Assembly: GCF_001421805.1 (NCBI RefSeq)
Contig: NZ_LMLC01000005.1
Location: 588,389 to 652,388, forward strand
DNA from: Sphingomonas sp. Leaf34
GTDB lineage: Bacteria > Pseudomonadota > Alphaproteobacteria > Sphingomonadales > Sphingomonadaceae
Reading direction: 5' to 3'
DNA length: 64,000 nt
The stretch's first letter is position 1. Each line of letters begins with the position of its first letter. This document shows, piece after piece, positions 49,546-64,000 of this stretch. A program made the position numbers and the translations under genes. Below the pieces are notes generated by a model. The model was given only the letters and a program-made list of their open reading frames with translations. It did not search any database and was not told the DNA's origin.

Positions 49546-50139
49546 CTATTCGCGCGTAGCCCCCGGTTGCCAAAGAACGTCTCCAGCGCCGTTTTGGTTC
49601 ACCGCCCGCGACGCCACAAACAGGAAATCAGAGAGCCGGTTAACATACGCTAATGCAGCGGGATTCAGCCGCTGAATCTCGCTCGCGCCGACCGCGGACC
49701 GCTCCGCGCGCCGGCTGATCGCCCGTGCCAGGTGCAGCGCGGCCGCCGCCGCCGATCCCCCCGGCAGGATGAAACTGCGCAACGGCGCCAGATGCGCGTT
49801 CATCGCATCGATCTCGCGCTCGAGCCGCTCGACCTGCGACGGCACGATCCGCAGCACCATCTCGGACGGTGTAAAATCCTCCACCCCCGCCTCGTCGGCA
49901 CCCGCCGGAGTCGCCAGATCCGCGCCGAGATCGAACAGGTCGTTCTGGATTCGCGCCAGCGCCGTCGCCAGCGCATGGTCCCCCAGCGCGATCACCGCGA
50001 GACCGATCGCCGAGTTTGCCTCGTCGACATCGCCGATCGCCTGCATCAGCGCGCTCGATTTCGACACGCGCGACCCGTCGACGAGCCCGGTCGTGCCGTC
50101 GTCGCCCGTCCGCGTGTAAATCTTATTCAGCTTGACCAT
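49546..50139 (-). CDS. PduO-type cob(I)alamin adenosyltransferase
   Basis: The 197-residue enzyme transfers the adenosyl group of ATP to cob(I)alamin, giving coenzyme B12. It has KIYTRTGDDGTTGLVDGSRV (ATP loop), IQNDLFDLGADLATP, LRSFILPGGSAAAAALHLAR and the arginine-rich RAISRRAERSAV. No B12-dependent mutase is nearby. Its place below a HIG1-like gene is the common alphaproteobacterial arrangement. Confidence 0.95.
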   Translation of the reverse strand: MVKLNKIYTRTGDDGTTGLVDGSRVSKSSALMQAIGDVDEANSAIGLAVIALGDHALATALARIQNDLFDLGADLATPAGADEAGVEDFTPSEMVLRIVPSQVERLEREIDAMNAHLAPLRSFILPGGSAAAAALHLARAISRRAERSAVGASEIQRLNPAALAYVNRLSDFLFVASRAVNQNGAGDVLWQPGATRE

Positions 50140-50221
50140 GAATCTTCCAAATCGAGACGCGGGAAAGGTCCGTCAGACCTGCGAAATTCCTGTCACTGCA
50201 GCATGAATCCGCCCCCAAGGC

Positions 50222-50308
50222 CCGTCGCCCCAGCGAAAGCTGGGGTATCTCGCGTGGTTCGTGACGCTCGCCAAACGGCGAGATCCCAGCGTCCGCTGGA
50301 ATGACGGA
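50222..50308. repeat. Imperfect inverted repeat
   Basis: Left arm CCGTCGCCCCAGCGAAAGC and right arm GTCCGCTGGAATGACGG, each followed or preceded by a GCGAGAT/ATCTCGC inner block. The arms match only in part. It lies between the adenosyltransferase and the HIG1-like gene. Confidence 0.6.
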
Positions 50309-50338
50309 TCCGGGTCGGCCGCGTAACCCCATCCAGTC

Positions 50339-50569
50339 CTAGTTGCGGCCCGCCGCGAACAGGATCAGGACGACGATCAGGATCGCCAGCGCCTGGAAGA
50401 AGATTCGCTGCTGCATCATCCGATTCGATTTCAGCGACGCCGCGCTCGGGCCGTTGCCGTCGCGGACCTGCGCGCTGCCCTCCTGCAGGAACGATACGAC
50501 GCCCCGCACCAGAGCCACGACGGTCGCGATCATCGCCGCGATCAGGAGGATGACGAGGAATGTGTTCAT
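50339..50569 (-). CDS. HIG1/twin-transmembrane small protein
   Basis: A 76-residue protein with two membrane helices (FLVILLIAAMIATVVALVRG and IFFQALAILIVVLILFAAGR) joined by a short loop holding LKSNRMMQQR, the HIG1-like signature. Eukaryotic relatives stabilise respiratory complexes; the bacterial role is unknown. ATG 50569 fits the family start; the frame is open upstream. It is divergent from the DUF3147 gene. Confidence 0.85.
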   Translation of the reverse strand: MNTFLVILLIAAMIATVVALVRGVVSFLQEGSAQVRDGNGPSAASLKSNRMMQQRIFFQALAILIVVLILFAAGRN

Positions 50570-50685
50570 GACCCGAATGTAAGCGCGCGACGACGGGGTA
50601 GCAATGGCGTACCCGAGCCCGCGAAATGACGCATGTTGCCCGAACGCGATCTTGCCGAATGCCGCGCGGACGGCGCACATGGCGC

Positions 50686-51036
50686 ATGCTCTACCTCGCG
50701 CTCAAAGCCGTGATTTCCGGCATCCTGATCGCCGCCGCCTCGGAGATTGCCAAGCGCTATCCCGGTTTCGGGGCGCTTGTCGCCTCGCTGCCGCTCGTGT
50801 CCGTGCTCGGCATGATCTGGCTCTGGCGCGACAAACCCGATCCCCGAACGATGGCCGCGCACGCCGGCGCGACCTTCTGGTACGTGCTGCCGTCGCTGCC
50901 GATGTTCCTGCTGATCCCCGCAATGCTCCGCCACGGCGCGCCGTTCTGGGTATCGCTGCTGGCCGGCTGCCTGCTCACGATCGCGCTGTACGCAGCGACG
51001 ACCTGGGCCGCGCCGAGGCTCGGGATCGAGCTCTAG
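50686..51036 (+). CDS. DUF3147 family membrane protein
   Basis: A 116-residue protein with about four membrane helices: LALKAVISGILIAAASEIAK, FGALVASLPLVSVLGMIWLW, FWYVLPSLPMFLLIPAMLRH and SLLAGCLLTIALYAATTWA. The SEIAKRYPGFGALVASLPL block is the DUF3147 hallmark. Function unknown. ATG 50686 fits; the ribosome site is weak. Confidence 0.88.
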   Translation: MLYLALKAVISGILIAAASEIAKRYPGFGALVASLPLVSVLGMIWLWRDKPDPRTMAAHAGATFWYVLPSLPMFLLIPAMLRHGAPFWVSLLAGCLLTIALYAATTWAAPRLGIEL

Positions 51037-51350
51037 CAGCGTCACGCGCGTCGGAGGCCCCTCCCCAAGCCGCTGCCTCCACCCCGGCGAAGGCCGGGGC
51101 CCAAGGGGAAAGGTCGCAGTAACGGATCGCAGCGCTAACGTGGCACCGTCCCCCAATTAGGCCCCGGCCTCCGCCGGGGTGGTGGCAAAAAGAAGCCACC
51201 GGACGGTCCCCTGTTTCCCCGCGAAGGCGGGGACCCTGTCCGGGCTCCCGCCTTCGCGGGAGAACAAGGCGGAGCGGACGACGCATCGTTGGCGACCGGG
51301 CCCTGATTTGAGGGTCGGAACAGCAGCCGATTTTCCCCGCCCCGGCCTGA
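51037..51350. repeat. Gene-free stretch with two inverted repeats
   Basis: Two palindromic elements lie here. Element 51079-51183 has arms CCACCCCGGCGAAGGCCGGG and CCCCGGCCTCCGCCGGGGTG around 53 bases. Element 51217-51262 has arms CCCCGCGAAGGCGGGGACC and GCTCCCGCCTTCGCGGG. Both lie between the convergent DUF3147 and gluQ genes. Nothing else was seen in this gap. Confidence 0.7.
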
Positions 51351-52196
51351 TCATCCCCCGCCGGCGCGCACCCGCGCCGCCAACGCCGCCCCGTCTTCCC
51401 CCGCCGCCCGCATCTCCGCCAGCGCCCGCGCGCCATCGCGCTTGGCGAGCCGTCGCCCCGCCGAATCCACCACCAGCGGATGATGATGATAGGCCGGCAC
51501 CGGCAACCCCAGCAGCGCCTGCAACACCCGGTGGACATGCGTCGCCGCAAACAGGTCGACGCCGCGCACCACGTCCGTGACGCCTTGCGCGGCATCGTCG
51601 AGCGTGACCGCGAGATGATAGCTCGCCGGCGCATCCTTGCGCGCCAGCACGACGTCGCCCTGCGCCAGCGGATCGGCGACGACCGTCCCGGCGGTAGAAT
51701 CATGCCATGTCAGCGCCTCCACTCCTGCCCCCACCTCTGTCAGCGCCTTCGCCATATCCAGCCGCCAGCAGCACGGCCCGGTCCGCGCCGCGATTGCCGC
51801 CGCGGACAGCCCGCGGCAGATCCCTGGATAGGCCGGCCCGACCGCTCCCTGCGGCGCGGACGCACTCGCCGCGATCTCCGCCCGCGTACAGAAACACGGA
51901 TAGACCAGCGCGCGCGCCTTCAGTCCCTCAAGCGCCGCATCATAGGTCGCCAGCCGCGCCGACTGCACCATCAGCGAGTCCCACCGCAACCCGAGCCACG
52001 CCAGGTCCTCGAAAATCCCGTCGACGAACTCGGGTCGACTCCGCGTCCCGTCGATATCCTCGATCCGCACCACGAACCGCCCGCCCCGCGCGCGAGCAAA
52101 ATCATGCGCGCGGATCGCCGACGCCGCATGCCCCAGGTGCAGCCGCCCCGTCGGGCTCGGCGCGAACCGCGTGACGACCGACCTGTCGCTCACCAC
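51351..52196 (-). CDS. gluQ: Glutamyl-Q tRNA(Asp) synthetase
   Basis: A 281-residue truncated relative of glutamyl-tRNA synthetase that lacks the anticodon domain and charges queuosine in tRNA(Asp). HIGH-like motif in FAPSPTGRLHLGHAASA, KRDGA-type end RRLAKRDGARAL, and FVVRIEDIDGTRSRP are clear; the zinc-site region is YPCFCTRAEIAAS. The start is a GTG at 52196, with a second GTG just inside at 52193. Confidence 0.95.
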   Translation of the reverse strand: MVSDRSVVTRFAPSPTGRLHLGHAASAIRAHDFARARGGRFVVRIEDIDGTRSRPEFVDGIFEDLAWLGLRWDSLMVQSARLATYDAALEGLKARALVYPCFCTRAEIAASASAPQGAVGPAYPGICRGLSAAAIAARTGPCCWRLDMAKALTEVGAGVEALTWHDSTAGTVVADPLAQGDVVLARKDAPASYHLAVTLDDAAQGVTDVVRGVDLFAATHVHRVLQALLGLPVPAYHHHPLVVDSAGRRLAKRDGARALAEMRAAGEDGAALAARVRAGGG

Positions 52197-52285
52197 GCTT
52201 GACCAACCGCTACGCGCCGTGCTGTCATGGCGATGTCATCGCTGTCGTCCATAGGGCGGTCTGCGAAGCCTGAGTGGGAGGAGCC

Positions 52286-52852
52286 GTGTTTCACCCCGAT
52301 CTGATGCGTCATCCGGATGGTTGTCCGGCGCTCGTGCTCAATGCCGATTATACGCCGCTCTCTTACTATCCGCTCAGCGTCTGGCCGTGGCAAACCGCGG
52401 TCAAGGCTGTCTTCCTCGATCGCGTCGACATCGTCGCCACCTATGAACGCGAAGTGCGCAGCGCCAATTTCGCGCTGAAGCTGCCCTCGGTGATCGCGCT
52501 CAAGCAGTTCGTCCGACCGTCGCAATTTCCCGCCTTCACCCGCTTCAACCTGTTCCTGCGCGACAAGTTCACCTGCCAATATTGCGGCAAGCTGCGCGAT
52601 CTCACCTTCGACCATGTCATCCCCCGCGCGCAAGGCGGTCGTACCACGTGGGAGAACGTCGTCACCGCCTGCTCGCCCTGCAACCTCAAGAAAGGCGGGC
52701 GCACGCCCAAACAGGCGGCGATGCCGCTCCATATCGAGGCGATCCGCCCGACCAACTGGCACTTGCAGGAACACGGCCGCAGCTTCCCGCCCAACTACCT
52801 GCACGACACATGGCACGACTGGCTGTATTGGGACGTTGAACTGGAAGCGTAA
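52286..52852 (+). CDS. HNH endonuclease family protein
   Basis: A 188-residue protein with a C-terminal HNH domain: FTCQYCGKLRDLTFDHVIPR (first zinc cysteine pair and the DH), then GGRTTWENVVTACSPCNLKK (second pair). The N-terminal half has the conserved ALVLNADYTPLSYYPLSVWP found in all members of this alphaproteobacterial/cyanobacterial family. The start is GTG 52286 with GGAGG four bases ahead. The role, whether DNA repair or stress-linked cleavage, is not known. Confidence 0.9.
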   Translation: MFHPDLMRHPDGCPALVLNADYTPLSYYPLSVWPWQTAVKAVFLDRVDIVATYEREVRSANFALKLPSVIALKQFVRPSQFPAFTRFNLFLRDKFTCQYCGKLRDLTFDHVIPRAQGGRTTWENVVTACSPCNLKKGGRTPKQAAMPLHIEAIRPTNWHLQEHGRSFPPNYLHDTWHDWLYWDVELEA

Positions 52853-52879
52853 CGGCTTTTCGAGACGTCGGGAGATACT

Positions 52880-53257
52880 ATGCAAGTGAAACTGGTGATC
52901 GCGCTCGCCGCGACGGTATTGTCCGTGTCCGCGTGCGGCAACAAGGACGAGCAGCGCGCGCAGGCCGACGCCAACGCGGTCGGCTTCGTGCCCCCCTCGG
53001 TGACCTCGCGGCTCGACTTCGGCGCCAGCATGGAACGCCGCTTTCGCACGCTCGATCGCAACGCCGACGATCGCGTCACCAAGGACGAACTGCCCTCGCC
53101 CAACGCGCGGATCAAGGCGTTCGACCGGAACAAGGACGGCGTCATCACCGCGATCGAGTGGAGCGAAGGCACGCTCGCCTGGTTCGACCGGATGGACCTC
53201 AACCGTGACGGCACCGTCACGTCGGAAGAGCGTGCGGAGTCGCGCAAGCGCCAATAA
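52880..53257 (+). CDS. EF-hand lipoprotein
   Basis: A 125-residue lipoprotein with lipobox SVSAC (C19). It carries three EF-hand-like calcium loops: DRNADDRVTKDE, DRNKDGVITAIE and DLNRDGTVTSEE. It is therefore a probable periplasmic or outer-membrane calcium-binding protein. ATG 52880 follows GGGAG. It lies 27 bases after the HNH gene and may be co-transcribed. Confidence 0.9.
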   Translation: MQVKLVIALAATVLSVSACGNKDEQRAQADANAVGFVPPSVTSRLDFGASMERRFRTLDRNADDRVTKDELPSPNARIKAFDRNKDGVITAIEWSEGTLAWFDRMDLNRDGTVTSEERAESRKRQ

Positions 53258-53347
53258 TCGAAATTATCTTTCGCACGACGGCACGTCTGCACTACAAATC
53301 TACCGTCCGAGGTTGACCTGATCCCTGCCGCAGCGCAGCAGGGCATC

Positions 53348-56062
<2,715 letters not shown>

Positions 56063-56210
56063 TGCGCACGGACCCGGGCCTGGGCCATTCGATGAGGCCG
56101 GTGCCGGCAACGCCGTAAAGTCCTGCGCGTGTTCGGCACCGGGCGAGGCGTCGCGATCGCTGCCCGGCGGTGGCGCCGGCGATCTGCAAGGCTATGCGCG
56201 CAGGGTTGCA

Positions 56211-56253
56211 ATGGGACACGCCACTATCGGTGAGTGAAACCGGCGTGTCCCAT
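56211..56253. repeat. Perfect 12-base inverted repeat
   Basis: ATGGGACACGCC and its exact complement are separated by 19 bases, in the gap between convergent ppc and gltB. It lacks a T-run, so it may be a Rho-aided stop signal or a small palindrome of another origin. Confidence 0.7.
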
Positions 56254-56280
56254 CACAGGGCGGAAGATGCTCGGACGCGC

Positions 56281-60803
<4,523 letters not shown>

Positions 60804-60807
<4 letters not shown>

Positions 60808-62246
60808 GCCGCCACCTTCGCGTTGGCCGCCTTGGTCCTCAGCCATTTGTGCATTGTCGCGGCAACGTCTCGGCCGTCGCGGATCGCCCAGACGACCAGG
60901 CTTGCCCCGCGGACGATGTCGCCCGCCGCGAACACGCCGTCGAGCGAGGTCATCAGCGTCTTGCCGTCGACCAGCACGGTGCCCCAGCGGCTCACGCCGA
61001 GCTCGGGCGTCGCGAACAAGGTCGGCAGATCCTCGGCGTCGAAGCCCAGCGCCTTGATGACGAGATCCGCGTTCACCGAATAATCGCCAGCGGGATCGGG
61101 TTCGGGCGTGCGGCGTCCGCTCGCATCGGGTGCGCCGAGACGCATCTTGCGTACCTTGACGCTCGACACGGCATCGCCGCCGTCGAAGCTCTGCGGGCCC
61201 GAGAGCCAGACGAACTCGACGCCCTCTTCCTCGGCGTTGGCGACCTCGCGCTGCGAGCCCGGCATGTTCGCGCGGTCGCGGCGATAGAGGCACTTCACCG
61301 ACTTCGCGCCCTGGCGGATCGCGGTGCGGACGCAGTCCATCGCGGTGTCGCCGCCGCCGATCACGACGACATCCTTGCCCTCGGCATTCAGGCTGCCGTC
61401 GTCGAACGCGGGGACCGCGTCGCCGAAGCCCTTGCGGTTCGACGCGACGAGGAAGTCGAGCGCCGCGACCACGCCGTTGGCCCCGCCACCGGGCAGGTCC
61501 ATCGCGCGCGCCTTGTAAACGCCGGTCGCGACCAGGATCGCATCGTGGCGCTGGCGCAGATCGTCGAGGCTCGCGTCATGACCAACTGCGAAGCCCTCGT
61601 GAAACACGATGCCCGCGGCCTTGAGGCGCTCGACGCGGCGCATGACGATCGGCTTTTCGAGCTTGAAACCGGGGATGCCATAGGTGAGCAACCCGCCGGC
61701 GCGATCGTAGCGGTCATAGACGTGCACGTCATAGCCATGCCCGCGCAGATATTCGGCTGCGGTCAGCCCGGCGGGCCCCGCACCGATCACGCCGACTGAC
61801 TGGCCGCGTGGGCGGCCGGGGACGAGCGGCTCGACCCAGCCATTCTCCCAGGCAGTATCGGTGATGAACTTCTCGACCGAGCCGATCGTGACCGCACCGT
61901 GGCCCGTGAATTCGATGACGCAATTGCCTTCGCACAGCCGATCCTGCGGGCAGATCCGACCGCAGATCTCGGGCATCGTCGAGGTCGCGTTGCTCAGCTC
62001 ATACGCCTCGCGCAGCCGCCCCTCGGCGGTCAGCCGGAGCCAGTCCGGGATATGGTTGTGCAGCGGGCAATGGACCGAACAATAGGGCACGCCGCATTGC
62101 GAGCAGCGCCCGGCCTGCTCCTCGGCGGGCTCGACCGCGTAACGCTGCGCGATTTCGCGGAAATCGTCGGCCCGCTCGTCCGCGGTGCGCTTGTCGGGAT
62201 AGGATTGCTCCCGGCCGACAAATTTGAGCATCGAATCGTTCGCCAT
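60804..62246 (-). CDS. gltD: Glutamate synthase small subunit
   Basis: The 480-residue flavoprotein passes electrons from NADPH to GltB. It has the N-terminal cysteines for two [4Fe-4S] clusters (GRCSQCGVPYCSVHCPLHNH and CPQDRLCEGNC), the FAD loop VGVIGAGPAGLTAAEYL and the NADPH loop VVVIGGGDTAMDCVRTA. The FAAGDI motif completes the FAD site. It is the first gene of the gltDB unit. Confidence 0.97.
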
Positions 62247-62397
62247 GATAGCCTCCGACAGCCGCGTTATTGCGCGTGCGGAGGCTTGTCACGACTAAAT
62301 CGGCATATGAGTCAGTTATACTGTCGTATAAATCGTCATTCCGGGCACGATTGCGCGCGAACCATTCTTAACTACAGCTTTTAGTTCCATATCGGAC

Positions 62398-63207
62398 TTA
62401 CTTGGTCAGCAGCCAGATCAGCGCGGCCGAGCCGGCAACGACGCGGTAGAGCGCGAACGGAACGAAGCCATGCTTGGTGACGATGCCGACGAACCATTTC
62501 ACCACCAGAAGCGCGACGATAAACGAGACCGCAGCGCCGATCGCGATCGCGCCCAGCCCGACCCCGCCGCCGCTCGCGATCGCGTCGCGGTTCTTGAGAA
62601 TCTCGAGCGCGCTCGCGCCGAGCATCGTAGGGATCGCGAGGAAGAAGCTGAACTCCGCCGCCGTCCGCCGCTCGACGCCCAGCGCCAGCGCGCCGAGTAT
62701 CGTCGCGCCCGAGCGGCTGACGCCCGGCACCATCGCCAGACACTGGAGGAAACCGATGCCGACCACGGTCTTCAGCGGAATGTCCGCAACGCCGCTGATG
62801 TCGCTGCGCGGCGCGAACCGCTCGACCGCGAGGATCGCGAACCCGCCCACGACCAGCGCGATCGCGACCACCTCGGCATTGCCGAGCAGCGCCTCGATAT
62901 ATTTGTGGAATGCGAGGCCGATCACCGCAGCCGGGATGAACGCGACGACCAGGTTGCGCAGGAACAACCAGGATTTCGGCTCGCGCTTGATCAGCCCCAT
63001 GCCGACCGCCCAGAACGTCCGCCAGTAGAGCACGACGATCGCGAGGATCGCGCCGAGCTGGATGACGACGTTGAACACCTCCCAGCGCCCCGCATCATAG
63101 CCGAGCAGCCGCGTCGCGAGGATCAGGTGCCCGGTCGACGACACGGGCAGGAATTCGGTGATCCCCTCGACGATGCCGAGGAGAATGACGGTGAGAAGAT
63201 CGGTCAA
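62398..63207 (-). CDS. uppP: Undecaprenyl-diphosphatase UppP
   Basis: This inner-membrane enzyme recycles undecaprenyl pyrophosphate to the monophosphate lipid carrier for wall synthesis. The 269-residue protein has about eight membrane helices, the EGITEFLPVSSTGHLIL motif and MVPGVSRSGATILGAL, both catalytic. It lies upstream of gltD on the same strand, after a 150-base gap. Confidence 0.96.
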   Translation of the reverse strand: MTDLLTVILLGIVEGITEFLPVSSTGHLILATRLLGYDAGRWEVFNVVIQLGAILAIVVLYWRTFWAVGMGLIKREPKSWLFLRNLVVAFIPAAVIGLAFHKYIEALLGNAEVVAIALVVGGFAILAVERFAPRSDISGVADIPLKTVVGIGFLQCLAMVPGVSRSGATILGALALGVERRTAAEFSFFLAIPTMLGASALEILKNRDAIASGGGVGLGAIAIGAAVSFIVALLVVKWFVGIVTKHGFVPFALYRVVAGSAALIWLLTK

Positions 63208-63263
63208 GCAAAAGCTCCGGGCGGTCGGGGTCGGTGGATCGGCAGGGCCTTAGCGCGAAAAGG

Positions 63264-64000
63264 TCAGGCCGTCCCGGTATCCGCGCGCGTTTCGGCGCGA
63301 CGCCCGAACCGCCCGGCCTTGCGGAAGCGGACCAGCCAGCCCGGCGCGACCGTCGACAGCGGCGTCGCCTCGATCCCGAACGCCGCAAGGCCGTCGGTAC
63401 CCGTGACGACGTTGTCGCTCTGCAGCATCGTCCACTGATCCTTGGTGATCGGGGCGCCCGGCAGGAAACCCGCCCTGGCGATCAGCGCGCCGGCAAAGTC
63501 CGGCAGCTCGACGATCGAGGGATCGCGACCGATCGTCTTGGCGATCCAGCGGATCAAATTGCCCATCGTGATGATATCGGGCCCGCCGAGCTCGAGCGTC
63601 TGCCCGCCGAACGTCTCGGGGTCGGATGCCGCCGCGACGATCGCATCGGCGACGTTGCCGACGAACACCGGCTGGAACTTCGCCCCCGCGCGCAGCACCG
63701 GCACGACCGGCGCCTTGGCGATCATCCCGGCGAAGCGGTTCACGAACTGGTCTTCCTGACCGAACACGATCGACGGCCGCAGGATCGTCGCGGTGGGGAA
63801 CGCGTTCAGCACCGCCGCCTCGCCCTGCCCCTTCGACTTGCCATAGGCCGACGCGGACTCCGGATCCGCGCCGATCGCCGAGACGTGCACCAGCGCGCCG
63901 ACGCCCGCCTTGGCTGCGGCCTCGGCGACGGTCTGCGCGCCGAGTGCCTGGACGCGCTGGAAATCGCCGGCGAGCACGCCGACCAGGTTCACCACCACGT
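63264..64000 (-). CDS. NDUFA9-like NAD(P)-binding protein, partial
   Basis: The reading frame continues beyond the right edge, so the first part is missing. The visible 245 residues show an SDR-type fold: VVNLVGVLAGDFQRVQALGA, LVHVSAIGADPESASAYGKS (active-site Tyr-x-x-x-Lys), TILRPSIVFGQEDQFVNRFA and FQPVFVGNVADAIVAA. This matches the complex I NDUFA9 subunit family, found free in alphaproteobacteria. The gene ends 56 bases before uppP begins, so an operon is likely. Confidence 0.9.
   Translation of the reverse strand, partial: VVVNLVGVLAGDFQRVQALGAQTVAEAAAKAGVGALVHVSAIGADPESASAYGKSKGQGEAAVLNAFPTATILRPSIVFGQEDQFVNRFAGMIAKAPVVPVLRAGAKFQPVFVGNVADAIVAAASDPETFGGQTLELGGPDIITMGNLIRWIAKTIGRDPSIVELPDFAGALIARAGFLPGAPITKDQWTMLQSDNVVTGTDGLAAFGIEATPLSTVAPGWLVRFRKAGRFGRRAETRADTGTA

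Overview
The window reads as a chromosomal segment of a high-GC alphaproteobacterium of the order Sphingomonadales, most likely a Sphingomonas. Evidence: 5-aminolevulinate synthase (C4 haem route), the rpiB-glyA-nrdR and helicase-hslR-fdxA-carD gene orders, alphaproteobacterial gene-transfer-agent (GTA) genes, many outer-membrane and lipoprotein genes, and small extragenic palindromes of the kind common in sphingomonads. Most of it is housekeeping. No rRNA, tRNA, CRISPR array or insertion sequence was seen.

Layout. 1-5353: start of an M28 peptidase, rpsD, a chorismate mutase domain, a GIY-YIG/TrmJ fusion, and the rpiB-glyA-small protein-nrdR operon. 5600-12479: lipoprotein, ECF sigma/anti-sigma pair with DUF3429, Uma2 nuclease, hemA, murI, plsY-dprA. 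12520-20270: thiC under a TPP riboswitch, an outer-membrane barrel, two Tat ferritin-like paralogues, MipA/OmpV, DUF2141 and a wrecked fatty-acid hydroxylase. 20453-29658: CDC48-type ATPase, divergent LysR regulator, cyclophilin, mgtE, DUF1489, two GIN-domain proteins, a Rap1a-like protein, an L,D-transpeptidase and a lipoprotein. 29999-39105: carD, fdxA, hslR, Suv3-like helicase, pyrC, ygfZ, an AroE-like dehydrogenase and OmpA.

39225-43980 is the one clearly accessory region. It holds a collapsed GTA cluster: TerS-like protein, an ORF that looks like four GTA genes spliced in frame, an intact tail-tube gene, the C-terminal end of the hub gene, and DUF2793. Next to it are an AT-rich stretch, an LGFP-repeat protein and two back-to-back tandem-repeat arrays.

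43985-64000: 3-hydroxybutyryl-CoA dehydrogenase, DUF1176, an esterase-like hydrolase, the ergothioneine pair egtB-egtD, a PduO-type adenosyltransferase with its HIG1-like neighbour, DUF3147, gluQ, an HNH nuclease, an EF-hand lipoprotein, ppc, gltB-gltD, uppP and the start of an NDUFA9-like protein. ppc and gltBD link anaplerosis to nitrogen assimilation; rpiB, glyA and nrdR join pentose, one-carbon and deoxynucleotide supply.

Several families of inverted repeats recur between genes. In two places a repeat has become coding: the linker of the GIY-YIG/TrmJ fusion and the C-terminal tail of HslR. All functional calls rest on reading the translations; no database search was run.
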